64,000 bases of DNA from Streptomyces specialis (lineage in GTDB: Bacteria; Actinomycetota; Actinomycetes; Streptomycetales; Streptomycetaceae), in NCBI RefSeq assembly GCF_001493375.1, contig NZ_LN929897.1:828754-892753 (forward strand), given 5' to 3'. The position numbers were made by a program, and so were the translations under genes. A model generated the notes under the pieces. It was not told the DNA's origin. It saw only the letters and a list, made by a program, of their open reading frames with translations, and made no database searches. Positions within the stretch are counted from its first letter, which is position 1. Each line of letters opens with the position of its first letter. Below, piece by piece: positions 52,324-60,897 of the stretch.

Positions 52324-52425
52324 GGCACCAGTATCGGCGCGGCGCGATCCGCGGGAGTGGTACTGGCGTTACCAGGAAGAACAGGGCACTGCCGGGCCCG
52401 CCGCGACGTGGCGAGACTGTCCGGC

Positions 52426-53133
52426 ATGACGACGACCCTCATCACCGGGGCCACCAGGGGACTCGGCCTGGAGACCGCCCGCCGCCTGGTCCAGGAGGGG
52501 CACACCGTGTACCTGGGTGCCCGCGACGCCCGCCGGGGCGAGGAGGCCGCCCGGTCCGTCGGCGGCCACTGCCTCCTCCTCGACGTCACCGACGACGATT
52601 CGGTGCGCGCCGCCGCCGCGCGCGTCCGCGAGCGGGCCGGGCGGCTGGACGTCCTGGTGAACAACGCCGGTGTCGTCGGCGCCCTGCGACCCGTCGAGGA
52701 GATCACCGCCGAGGACATGCTCGCCGCCTACGACACCAACGTCTTCGGCGCGGTCCGCGTCACCCGGGCCTTTCTGCCGCTGCTGCGCCTGAGCGCGTCG
52801 CCGACCGTGGTGAACGTCAGCAGCGGCCTCGGCTCGCTGGCCGTCGCGGCCGACCCGGCCGCCCACGCCTCGCTCGTCCCGCTCTGGGTCTCCTCGCTGC
52901 CGTACAACTCCTCCAAGGCCGCCCTGAACATGATCAACACCCTGTACGCGCGGGCCCTGCCGGGGATGCGGATCAACGCCGTCGATCCCGGCCACACCGC
53001 CACCGACCTCAACGGCCACACCGGCGCTCAGACCGTCGAGGAGGGCGCCGACATCATCGTCCGCATGGCCATGACCGGACCCGACGGGCCGACCGGCGGC
53101 TATGTCACGGCACGCGGGCCGATGCCCTGGTGA
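52426..53133 (+). CDS. SDR-family oxidoreductase
   Basis: 235 aa. TGATRGLGLETARRL (TGxxxGxG), LDVTDDDSVR, NNAGVVG, and the catalytic triad region NVSSGLGS with YNSSKAALNM (Y-x-x-x-K). NAD(P)-dependent. ATG 52426 (open frame begins much earlier in the antisense of the regulator). Target of the divergent MmyB-type regulator by position; substrate unknown. Confidence 0.9.
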   Translation: MTTTLITGATRGLGLETARRLVQEGHTVYLGARDARRGEEAARSVGGHCLLLDVTDDDSVRAAAARVRERAGRLDVLVNNAGVVGALRPVEEITAEDMLAAYDTNVFGAVRVTRAFLPLLRLSASPTVVNVSSGLGSLAVAADPAAHASLVPLWVSSLPYNSSKAALNMINTLYARALPGMRINAVDPGHTATDLNGHTGAQTVEEGADIIVRMAMTGPDGPTGGYVTARGPMPW

Positions 53134-53182
53134 CGCGCCGGCGAGCCACCCCCGTACCCACCTCACTCCCGGGAGCCCGGTC

Positions 53183-53782
53183 ATGAACACCCCGCATCGC
53201 GTCGAGGTCGTCCTCGACTTCTCTTGCGTCCACTGCTACATCGGCTTCACCCGGTACACCCGGGCCCTGCGCCGGTACCGCGCGGAGGGCGGCACGGCCG
53301 AGACCGTGTTGCGCCCCTTCCAGCTCCGGCCGGAGGCGTCACCCGCCGGTGAGCCGCTCGTCGGCGTCTGGGCGCGCGAGCGCGGCGAAGCCGTCGCGGC
53401 CCGGCTGGCCGGGGACACCTCGTTCGGGGCGGACGACGGCCTCGCGCTGGACTTCCGGCGGGCGGTGTTCACGAACACCTTCGACGCGCACCGGATCGTC
53501 GCGCGGGCGTCCGCGCAGGGCAGGGGCGAGGAGATGGCCGAGCGGCTGTTCCGCGCCTACTTCACGGACGGGCTGAACATCGCGGACGCCACCACGCTCG
53601 CCGCGCTCGCCGCCGAGCTGGGCGTCACGGCCACCGGCGGCGGCGCGGAAGCGGTGCGGGCCGAACTCGCCCGCGTCCGCCGGCTGGACCTCCCGGCCCC
53701 GCCGGTGTTCCTCTTCCCGGGCGGCCCCACCCTGTCCGGGGAGGTGCGCGAGAGCGAGATCCTCGCCGCGCTGCGCGGCTGA
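53183..53782 (+). CDS. DsbA-family (FrnE-like) oxidoreductase
   Basis: 199 aa. Thioredoxin-fold DsbA/HCCA isomerase-type: EVVLDFSCVHCYIGFTRY carries a CxxC (CVHC), followed by FQLRPEASPAGEPL, AHRIVARASAQGRGEEMAE and C-terminal PAPPVFLFPGG. No signal peptide, so cytosolic FrnE-like. ATG at 53183 with gggag. It may be cotranscribed with the SDR gene (49 bp gap). Confidence 0.87.
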   Translation: MNTPHRVEVVLDFSCVHCYIGFTRYTRALRRYRAEGGTAETVLRPFQLRPEASPAGEPLVGVWARERGEAVAARLAGDTSFGADDGLALDFRRAVFTNTFDAHRIVARASAQGRGEEMAERLFRAYFTDGLNIADATTLAALAAELGVTATGGGAEAVRAELARVRRLDLPAPPVFLFPGGPTLSGEVRESEILAALRG

Positions 53783-53811
53783 GGGGGGCGCCGCGTCAGC
53801 GCCAAGGGGGC

Positions 53812-54445
53812 TCAGGGGCAGGTCTCTTCGAGCTTCACGGTGCCGAAGTCGATCTCGGTGTCCGCGGGGTGTTCGCCCGCCGGGGGTGACTGGGTGCAGA
53901 CCTGCCAGTTCCTGTCCCACACCTGCATGCGGTCCTGGCCCGAGACGTCGTGGGACGTCAGGAAGAAGAACCCCGCCGCCTGGGCCGCGTCCTGGGCGGC
54001 CTGGAGCTGCTGCCCCGTGAAGTCGGGGAGTTCGGCCGTCTCGACCGTCTCCACCGTTTCGGCCGGTTCCGCCGTTTGCGCCGGGGGTTCCGCGTCGGCC
54101 TCGGGGCGGGTCTCCGGCTCCTCGTCGGTGCCGGGAAGCGGCTCGGCCCGCTGCTCCGGGGCGGTGTCGGCGTTCCCGCCGGCGGCCGTGACGTCTTCCT
54201 CGGCCTTCTCGGCGGGCGGGTTCACGAGGTTCCCGAGCACGCCGAGGGCGACCAGGCCGCCTATGACGACACCGATCTTCTGCCCGCGGGTGAGGCGCTG
54301 CCACCCGTTGGGGCGCTGGCTCTTCTACACCACTCCGAGCCCACGAGACAGGCAGAAAACTCGTATGCCGCCTTCTGGCGGAAAAAAAAAAAAACGACCA
54401 ACGAGGGGGCTGCGTGCCCCAGGGCGCGAAGTGCGGGTTCGTCAT
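53812..54445 (-). pseudogene. PASTA-like domain membrane-anchored protein, split by adapter insert
   Basis: N-terminal part reads MTNPHFAPWGTQPPRW, starting at ATG 54445, then is interrupted by adapter with a poly-A run. Past the insert the frame resumes with SQRPNGWQRLTRGQKIGVVI (membrane segment), a Pro/Glu/Thr-rich linker and a PASTA-like C-terminal domain (LPDFTGQQLQAAQDAAQAAG, CTQSPPAG). Removing 54316-54394 restores a plausible single gene. An extracytoplasmic C-terminus is expected. Confidence 0.75.
54316..54394. other. Nextera adapter artefact block (D) with index, P7 and poly-A
   Basis: Reads as CTG.CTCTTNTACACNNCT, CCGAGCCCACGAGAC, then AGGCAGAA (an i7 index), CTCGTATGCCG.CTTCTG (P7) and a 13-base A run (54382-54394). 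This is a full read-through of a library end with a few errors. It sits inside the PASTA-like gene. Confidence 0.95.
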
Positions 54446-54579
54446 GCGGTCGAGCCTGCCGTGACGCCGGAGAACGTGGGCGCGAAGTGCGCCGCTGTGA
54501 TGGAGTTGTGACGGAACGGGGTGTGTGCCGGTGGAGGCGGGTGCGGCACCGCCCGCTTCCCGCGGGGCGTCACCAGGGA

Positions 54580-55374
54580 CTACCGGCCCGGGGCGCGGCC
54601 CGGGGTGTGGCCGTACTGCCGGGTGAAGGCGGCGACGAACGCCGAGGGGCTGGCGTAGCCGACGAGGTGGGCGACCTGGGTGACCGGGCGGTCGGGGAGC
54701 AGGGCGCGTGCCGCCCGCAGGCGCAGGGCGGTGCGCCAGCGGGAGAACGGGACGCCGAACTCCCGGACGAAGTCGCGCTGGAGCGTTCTGACGCTGACGT
54801 GCAGCCGCCCGGCCCACTCGCGCAGTTCCGTGGGGTCCGCCGGGTCGCGGGCCAGTTCCCGGGCCACGGCGAGCGCGAGGCCCGCGCCCGTCGCGTGGTG
54901 CGTGACGTAGGCGTCGGACGAGGCGGCCAGACCCGCCATGAACCGCTCCCGCGCGGCGAGCGCCTCGCGTTCCGGGCAGCCCGCGCGGGCGATCACCGTC
55001 GTCAGCAGCCGGGCCGCCTCGGGGGCCACGGAGACCGGGCCGGCCCGCAGACCCTCCAGCGCCCGCGGCACCTGGCGCAGGCAGACGCGGTAGACCGTTC
55101 CCCCGTCCCCGGCCCGCACCTCGTGCTCGACGGCCCGCTCCGCCCAGAACGCCTCGCCCGGCGCGGTGAACCACACCCGGGAGCCGTGCGGCACCGTCAG
55201 CGCGCCGTCGGGCGAGAAGTAGAGCTGGTGCAGGAAATCCTGCCGCCGGTCGCCGAACTCCAGCACGTCCGCGGCCCGGTAGCGCAGCACGAGGATGCCG
55301 TCGGGGCGGCCGAGGCCGTAGGCGAACTCCTCGCAGCGCACGGGATCGGTGCGCGGGTGTCCTATGAGCGACAT
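54580..55374 (-). CDS. AraC-family regulator of the siderophore operon
   Basis: 264 aa. C-terminal AraC helix-turn-helix pair (LREWAGRLHVSVRTLQRDFV, then VTQVAHLVGYASPSAFVAAF and TRQYGHTPG). N-terminal cupin-like effector part (SRVWFTAPGEAFWAERAVEH). ATG start. Divergent from the iron-uptake operon, and the iron box lies between the two. The arrangement fits the AraC-type activators of siderophore transport found in actinobacteria. Confidence 0.85.
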   Translation of the reverse strand: MSLIGHPRTDPVRCEEFAYGLGRPDGILVLRYRAADVLEFGDRRQDFLHQLYFSPDGALTVPHGSRVWFTAPGEAFWAERAVEHEVRAGDGGTVYRVCLRQVPRALEGLRAGPVSVAPEAARLLTTVIARAGCPEREALAARERFMAGLAASSDAYVTHHATGAGLALAVARELARDPADPTELREWAGRLHVSVRTLQRDFVREFGVPFSRWRTALRLRAARALLPDRPVTQVAHLVGYASPSAFVAAFTRQYGHTPGRAPGR

Positions 55375-55404
55375 GGCGTGACCTCTCAGCGATACCCGTC
55401 GAAG

Positions 55405-55423
55405 TGAGGTAAGGCTAACCTAA
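55405..55423. promoter_or_regulatory. Iron box (DmdR/IdeR-like operator)
   Basis: The 19-bp sequence TGAGGTAAGGCTAACCTAA matches the DmdR1/DtxR-type consensus TTAGGTTAGGCTNACCTAA on either strand. It sits between the AraC gene and the substrate-binding protein gene, as iron-repressed operators do. Confidence 0.88.
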
Positions 55424-55459
55424 GTCACTGCTCCGCCTGTGCGACCCCAAGGAACCACC

Positions 55460-56476
55460 ATGCGCTCGATCAAGCCGAGAGCCCTCGCCGCTCTCCTCCT
55501 CCCGCTCGCCCTCCTCACCGGCTGCTCCGGCGACGGCGACGACGGCGGCAACGACGAAGGCGACGGCCGGAACGCGGGCGCCACCCGGGTCTTCGCCGCC
55601 GACAACGGCGACATCACCATCCCCGAGGACCCCCAGCGGGTCATCGCCACCGGCTACGCCGTGCCCGTCCTCATCGAGGCCGACGCGGCGCTCGTCGGGG
55701 TCTCCAGTTGGGAACGCGGCCGGCCGCTGATGACCGAGGAGGACCGCGCCACCTACGACGCGCTCCCCAGGATCGCCGGCGAGAACGCCGCGGAGACCAA
55801 CTACGAGGCCATCGCCGAGCAGGACCCCGACCTCATCGTCATCGGCGTCCCCGCGCCCGTCCTCGGCGACGTCGACGTGGAACGCCTGGAGTCCATCGCC
55901 CCCGTCGTGGCGATCGGCCCCACCGTGCCCTCCGCCTGGCGCGAGCTGTCGGAGCGCCAGGCCGACGCCGCCGGCCGCCTCGACCGTTTCGAGGAGGCCC
56001 GCACCGCCTACGAGGAGCGGGCCGCCGAGCTGACCGAGCGCTACGCCGACGCGCTGGCCGGCCTCGACTTCGGCCACGTCGGCTCCTACGGGGACGCCGC
56101 CGCCGGCACGTTCATGCGCGAGTACGCGGGCGCCTGGGGCACCAACATCGCGGGCGACATCGGCGTCTCCTACCCCGGCGAGCCCGCCGACCCCGGCGAG
56201 GGCGGACAGTCCGTCTCCGAGTACCCCTCCATCGAGGAGCTGCCCGAAAGCCTCGGCGACGCCGACGTCATCACCTACAGCGTCGGCCCCGACGGCACCC
56301 CCGGCGAGGCCGTGAGCTACGTGCTCGACTCCGAGCTGTGGCAGAACCTCCCCGCCGTCCGCGCCGGCCGCGCCTTCCCCGTCCGCTACACCGAGGCGGC
56401 CACCTACGCGTCGGCCCTGCGCACCCTCGACGCCCTCGACGAGGCGCTGGCCCCGCTGCTGGAGGAGGAACGGTGA
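55460..56476 (+). CDS. Iron-siderophore ABC transporter substrate-binding lipoprotein
   Basis: 338 aa. Lipobox LLTGC near residue 21 (ALLLPLALLTGCSG). The TroA/FecB-type domain contains VIATGYAVPVLIEADAALVG and DPDLIVIGVP. The ATG at 55460 (after aaggaacc) is preferred over an in-frame ATG at 55439... upstream codon. First gene of an operon with a reductase-type protein, two permeases and an ATPase. Iron repression is expected from the upstream box. Confidence 0.88.
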   Translation: MRSIKPRALAALLLPLALLTGCSGDGDDGGNDEGDGRNAGATRVFAADNGDITIPEDPQRVIATGYAVPVLIEADAALVGVSSWERGRPLMTEEDRATYDALPRIAGENAAETNYEAIAEQDPDLIVIGVPAPVLGDVDVERLESIAPVVAIGPTVPSAWRELSERQADAAGRLDRFEEARTAYEERAAELTERYADALAGLDFGHVGSYGDAAAGTFMREYAGAWGTNIAGDIGVSYPGEPADPGEGGQSVSEYPSIEELPESLGDADVITYSVGPDGTPGEAVSYVLDSELWQNLPAVRAGRAFPVRYTEAATYASALRTLDALDEALAPLLEEER

Positions 56477-57285
56477 CGGACCGCCACGACCCGCGGGGGC
56501 GCGTCGCCGCCCACCACCGCTCCGGCACCGGCCTCGTCCGCGTCCCCTACCCCATCGGCGTCCGCGCCGTCACCGTCCTGGGCCGCACCCTCCTCGGCCC
56601 CCGCATGCTGCGCCTGACCGTCGGCGGCCCGGGACTCGACGGCTTCCACAGCTACCAGGCCGACGACCACGTCAGGATCGTCTTCCCGGACCCCGACGGC
56701 ACCCTCCGCGTCCCCGTGCCCAACGACCGGCAGATGCTCGACTGGCCGCGCCCGTTCCCCACCACCCGCAAGTACACCGTCCGCCGCCATGACGCGGAAG
56801 CCCGCGAGCTGGACCTCGACTTCGTCCTCCACGACGGCGGTGTCGCCTCCGGCTGGGCGCGGCGGGCCGCCGTCGGCGAGGAGGTCGTCATCGCCGGGCC
56901 GCCCGGCGCCAAGGCGTTCCCGCACACCTACGACCACTACGTGCTGGCCGTCGACGGGACCGGTCTGCCCGCCGCCGCGCGCTGGCTGGAGGAGGCCGGC
57001 GCGGACGTCTCCGCCGACCTGGTCGTGGAGACCGGCGACGCGTCGGAACACGACTACCCGCTGCCGGACCGCGCGGGCGTCACCGTCCACCGCCTCGTGC
57101 GGGCCGGTGACCGTTCCGCGCTGGCCCGCACCGTCACGGGGCTGCGGCTGCCCGCCGGGCGCGCGTTCCTGTTCGCCGCCGGTGAGGCCGAGGACATCAA
57201 GCCGCTGCGCGCCTGGCACAAGGGCCGGCTCGACGCCCTGTGCACCGGCTACTGGAGACGCGGAGTCGCCGGACTTGAGGACTGA
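56473..57285 (+). CDS. Siderophore-interacting protein (SIP, FAD-binding ferric reductase)
   Basis: 270 aa. The FAD-binding barrel RMLRLTVGGPGL and RKYTVRRHDAE (R-x-Y-T) and SIP C-terminal motifs AGEAEDIKPLRAWHK and GYWRRGV. SIPs reduce ferric siderophores to release iron in the cytoplasm. GTG overlaps the stop of the binding protein (GTGA). The placement between SBP and permeases is typical of siderophore uptake operons. Confidence 0.9.
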   Translation: MTDRHDPRGRVAAHHRSGTGLVRVPYPIGVRAVTVLGRTLLGPRMLRLTVGGPGLDGFHSYQADDHVRIVFPDPDGTLRVPVPNDRQMLDWPRPFPTTRKYTVRRHDAEARELDLDFVLHDGGVASGWARRAAVGEEVVIAGPPGAKAFPHTYDHYVLAVDGTGLPAAARWLEEAGADVSADLVVETGDASEHDYPLPDRAGVTVHRLVRAGDRSALARTVTGLRLPAGRAFLFAAGEAEDIKPLRAWHKGRLDALCTGYWRRGVAGLED

Positions 57286-58282
57286 GACCCCCGCCGCCCC
57301 GCCCGCCGGTGTCCGCGTCGCGCTGCTCGTCGCGGCCCTCGCCGCCCTGCTGCTCGCCGCCGGTGCCAGCCTCTGCGTCGGCGCGGGAACCGTTCCGCCC
57401 GCCGAGGTGTGGCGGGCCGTCACCGGCGGCGCGGGCCCCCACGCCCGGCTCATCGCCCGCGAGGTCCGCGTGCCCCGCACCGTGCTCGCCGTCGGCGTCG
57501 GGGCCGCCCTGGGCTGCGCCGGCACGCTGATCCAGACCCTGACGCGCAACCCCCTGGCCGAACCCGGCGTCCTCGGCGTGACGTTCGGCGCCGGATTCGC
57601 CATCAGCCTCGGTGCCGCACTCGGCGTCGCCGGGCACCAGGCCACCCAGCTCGCCCTCGCGTTCACCGGCTCCCTGCTGGCCGCGCTCCTCGTCCACGCC
57701 GTCGGGCGGACCTCGCCCCTGCGCCTGCTGCTCGCCGGCACCGCCCTCAGCTTCGTCCTCGGCGGCCTCTCCCTCGGCATGCGCCTGACGTTCCCCGACG
57801 TCCTGGACCGGTACCGCTTCTGGTCCGTGGGCTCCCTGGCCGGCCGCGAGCAGGTGTCGCCGACCGTGCCGCTCCTCGTCATGGCCCTCGCCCTGGCCGG
57901 GGCCCTCCTGCTCACCGGCCCGCTGAACGCCCTCGCGCTCGGCGAGGGCGTCGCCCCCGCCCTCGGCGCCCACGTCCCCCGGCCCCGGATCGCGGTCCTC
58001 GGCCTGGTCACCGTGCTCGCCGGGACCGCCACCGCCGTCGCCGGGCCCATCACCTTCCTCGGCCTGATGGTGCCCCACCTCGCCCGCCGTGCCGCCCGGG
58101 GCTCGCTGCGCTGGCTCATGGCGTACACCATGGTCCTCGGGCCGCTGCTGCTGCTGACGGCCGACATCGCCTCCCGCGTGCTGCTGCCCACCGGCGAGGT
58201 CCCGGTGGCCGTGGTCACCGCCTTCCTCGGCGGCCCCGTCCTCATCTGGGCCGTCCGCCGACGCGGGGCGATCGCGCTGTGA
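57275..58282 (+). CDS. Iron-siderophore ABC permease, FecCD family (first subunit)
   Basis: 335 aa, about ten helices. FecCD motifs: LIAREVRVPRTVLAVGVGAALG, RNPLAEPGVLGVTFGAG, VAGPITFLGLMVPHLAR. Start taken as TTG 57275, 9 nt after ggag and overlapping the SIP gene by 11 bp; a downstream GTG near 57311 is possible. Forms the heterodimeric channel with the next gene. Confidence 0.88.
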   Translation: MRTETPAAPPAGVRVALLVAALAALLLAAGASLCVGAGTVPPAEVWRAVTGGAGPHARLIAREVRVPRTVLAVGVGAALGCAGTLIQTLTRNPLAEPGVLGVTFGAGFAISLGAALGVAGHQATQLALAFTGSLLAALLVHAVGRTSPLRLLLAGTALSFVLGGLSLGMRLTFPDVLDRYRFWSVGSLAGREQVSPTVPLLVMALALAGALLLTGPLNALALGEGVAPALGAHVPRPRIAVLGLVTVLAGTATAVAGPITFLGLMVPHLARRAARGSLRWLMAYTMVLGPLLLLTADIASRVLLPTGEVPVAVVTAFLGGPVLIWAVRRRGAIAL

Positions 58283-59322
58283 ACGCCGCTCCCGCCCGCG
58301 CCGCCGGGCCCCTCGTGCTGCGGCTGGGACGCTGCTCGGCCCGGTTCGAACGCCGCACGGCCGTCGTCACCTGCGCACTGCTGGCCGCCGCCGCGGCCCT
58401 TGCCCTGGCCGCCCTGTGCCGGGGCGACTCCTGGGACCACCCGGCCGACGTGCTGCGGGCGCTCGCCGGGCGGGGCGACTCCGTCCTCGTCGTCCGCGAG
58501 TGGCGGCTGCCGCGGGTCACCGCCGCGCTCGTCTTCGGCGCCGCCCTCGGCCTGGCCGGCGCCGTCTTCCAGAACCTCACCCGCAACCCGCTCGGCAGCC
58601 CCGACGTCATCGGCCTGGACGCCGGCTCCTACACCGGCGCGCTGATCGCCCTCACCGTCCTCGCCGGCACCCCCGCCCAGCTCGCCACCGTCTCCGCCAC
58701 CGGCGGCCTGCTCACCGCCGTCGTCGTGTACCTGCTGTCCCTGGACGCCGGGTTCGACGGTCTGCGGCTGGTCGTGATCGGCATCGGTGTCAACGCCGTC
58801 CTGACCGCGCTCAACTCCTGGATCGTGCTCCGCGCCGACCTCGATGTCGCCATCGCCGCGACCGGCTGGAACGCCGGGTCCCTCAACGGTGTCGACTGGC
58901 GGGACGTGAAGCTGTCGTTCCTGGCCATCGGGGGCCTCGCGCTGCTGCTGGCCGTCCTCGCCCACGCCACCCGCCAGGCCGCGCTCGGCGACGAACTCGC
59001 CGTCACCACCGGCGTCCGGTTGCGGCGGCTGCGGCTGCTGAGCGTCCTCGCGGGCGTCGGCTGCACCGCCGCGGTGACCGCCGTCGCCGGGCCCGTCGTC
59101 TTCGTCGCGCTCGCCGCGCCGCAGATCGGCCGCCGCCTCGCGGGCGCCTCCGGCGTGCCCCTGCTGCCCGCCGCCCTGACCGGCGGCGTCCTGCTGCTCG
59201 CGGCCGACCTGCTCGCCCAGACCGTGCTGGCCCCCGTGGTCCTGCCGGTCGGCGTGGTCACCACCGCGCTCGGCGGCTGCTACCTGCTCTGGCTGCTCTA
59301 CAAGGAGGTCGCCCGGCCGTGA
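58279..59322 (+). CDS. Iron-siderophore ABC permease, FecCD family (second subunit)
   Basis: 347 aa. Motifs WRLPRVTAALVFGAALGLAG, NPLGSPDVIGLDAGSYTG, and VAGPVVFVALAAPQIGRRLA, matching the partner subunit. GTG at 58279 overlaps the previous stop. N-terminal 30 residues are hydrophilic. Confidence 0.88.
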   Translation: MNAAPARAAGPLVLRLGRCSARFERRTAVVTCALLAAAAALALAALCRGDSWDHPADVLRALAGRGDSVLVVREWRLPRVTAALVFGAALGLAGAVFQNLTRNPLGSPDVIGLDAGSYTGALIALTVLAGTPAQLATVSATGGLLTAVVVYLLSLDAGFDGLRLVVIGIGVNAVLTALNSWIVLRADLDVAIAATGWNAGSLNGVDWRDVKLSFLAIGGLALLLAVLAHATRQAALGDELAVTTGVRLRRLRLLSVLAGVGCTAAVTAVAGPVVFVALAAPQIGRRLAGASGVPLLPAALTGGVLLLAADLLAQTVLAPVVLPVGVVTTALGGCYLLWLLYKEVARP

Positions 59323-60137
59323 CCGCGTCCGTACCCGCGCCCGCGTCCGTACCCGTATCCGTGCCCGCGCGGCTGTCCGCCCGGAGGATCACCCTCGCCT
59401 ACGGGGAGCGGACGGTGTCCACCGGTCTGAGCCTCGACGTGCCGGACGGCGCGTTCACCGCCGTCGTCGGCGCCAACGCCTGCGGCAAGTCCACGCTCCT
59501 GCGGGCGTTCGTCCGCCTGCTGCGGCCGACGGCGGGCACGGTCTCGTTCGACGACCGGGACGTGACCCGCTGGCGGCCCAAGGCCATCGCCCGCCAGGTC
59601 GGCTTCCTGCCCCAGACCCTCACCGCGCCCGAGAACACCCGCGCCCGCCAGCTCGTCGCCCGCGGCCGGTACCCGCACCAGTCGGTCCTGGCCACCTGGT
59701 CGCCCGAGGACGAACGGGCCGTGGACGAGGCGATGGCCGCCGCCGGGGTGGGCGACCTCGCCGACCGCGAGCTGGAGAGCCTCTCCGGCGGGCAGCGCCA
59801 GCGGGTGTGGATCGCGATGGTGCTCGCCCAGGAGACGCCCTACCTGCTGCTCGACGAGCCCACCACCTTCCTCGACCTCGCCCACCAGTACCAGCTCCTG
59901 GCGCTCCTCGCCCGCCTGCGCGACGGCGGGCGCACGATCATCGCCGTCCTCCACGACCTCAACCAGGCGTGCCGCTACGCCGATCACCTCGTGGCGATGC
60001 GGGAGGGCCGCGTCGTCGCCGAGGGCGCGCCCGCCGACATCATCGACGCGGCGCTGGTGCGGGAGGTGTTCGACCTGCCCTGCGTCGTCGTCCCGGACCC
60101 GGTGACGGGCGCGCCGATGGTCGTCCCGACCCCCTGA
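59319..60137 (+). CDS. Iron-siderophore ABC transporter ATPase, FecE-like
   Basis: 272 aa. Walker A GANACGKST, signature LSGGQRQR, Walker B LLLDEPTTFLD, H-loop VLHDLNQ. The N-terminal leader (ASVPAPASVPVSVPA) is encoded by a small imperfect tandem repeat (about 59331-59365). The GTG overlaps the previous stop. Last gene of the operon; the DNA after it holds a GC hairpin (about 60160-60200). Confidence 0.92.
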   Translation: MTASVPAPASVPVSVPARLSARRITLAYGERTVSTGLSLDVPDGAFTAVVGANACGKSTLLRAFVRLLRPTAGTVSFDDRDVTRWRPKAIARQVGFLPQTLTAPENTRARQLVARGRYPHQSVLATWSPEDERAVDEAMAAAGVGDLADRELESLSGGQRQRVWIAMVLAQETPYLLLDEPTTFLDLAHQYQLLALLARLRDGGRTIIAVLHDLNQACRYADHLVAMREGRVVAEGAPADIIDAALVREVFDLPCVVVPDPVTGAPMVVPTP

Positions 60138-60215
60138 CGTCCCGGCCCCTTGACGTACCGGCCCCGGGAAGCCGGGTCGGGCGGAACCGGCTCCCCGGGT
60201 GGCCGCGCTCCGGAC

Positions 60216-60285
60216 CTGTCTCTTCTACACCTCTGACGCTGCCGACGACGAGGATAGATGAGGGCTCGTCGGTCGTCGCGCCATT
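60216..60285. other. Nextera adapter artefact block (E) with i5 index and P5
   Basis: 60216-60248 is a near copy of CTGTCTCTTATACACATCT followed by GACGCTGCCGACGA. The next 8 bases (CGAGGATA) differ by one from AGAGGATA, and 60257-60285 aligns base by base to P5 (GTGTAGATCTCGGTGGTCGC...). The block truncates the lipoprotein gene. Confidence 0.93.
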
Positions 60286-60812
60286 GCGCCCAGGCCACCT
60301 GTGCAGGCGTTGGTGCACTCGGTGTAGGTCTGCGTGAAGAGCAGCGCCTCGCCGAGCGCGGTGGGTACCCGGTCGGCGTCCGCGGTCAGCCAGTCCGGGA
60401 CGTCGTCGGCGGTGCGGTAGTCGGGGTGCCGGCCGTTGAGCGGGGACTCGTTCACCGTCTCGTCGATCGCGCAGGAGACCGGGAGGGAGGACACCGTGAA
60501 CGCCCGCCCGTCGTCCTGCCAGGCACTCCAGGCGGGGGCGGCGGGACACACGTCCTCGTCGTCGCGGGGCTCGGCGGTCAGCTCGGTGCCCTCGGGGAGC
60601 GACACCCGGAACGCGGGCACCGCGCCGCCGCCAGCGGACTGCCAGGACCGATCACCGGCGGAGTCCTGCCCGTCCGTGCCGTCGGTCGCGTCCGTGCCGT
60701 CCGTGGCGTCGGTGCCGTCGCTCCCGTCCGTCGCGTCGTCCCGGCATCCGGCCAGCGTCAGGGTGCCCGCCAGCATGACCACGGCCAGCCGTGTCCGTAC
60801 GCCCAGCGCCAT
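60286..60812 (-). CDS. Hypothetical lipoprotein with acidic repeats, 3' end cut by adapter
   Basis: N-terminal signal with lipobox (LAGC; LTLAGCRDDA) and then tandem DGTDATDGTDATDGTDG-type repeats encoded by degenerate 9-18 bp units. The globular part (FRVSLPEGTELTAEP, FTVSSLPVSCAIDETVN, FTQTYTECTNACT) ends at the adapter block, and the remaining frame (RRPTSPHLSSSSAASEV) is adapter. ATG start at 60812. The true C-terminus is missing; function unknown. Confidence 0.75.
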
Positions 60813-60897
60813 GTGCCCTCCCCGTTCCCCCGTGCCCGTTCTTCCCCGGGCGCGAAGACGCCCGGCGGCCGAGGCCGGTTCCCGGGCCGCCGCCGGG

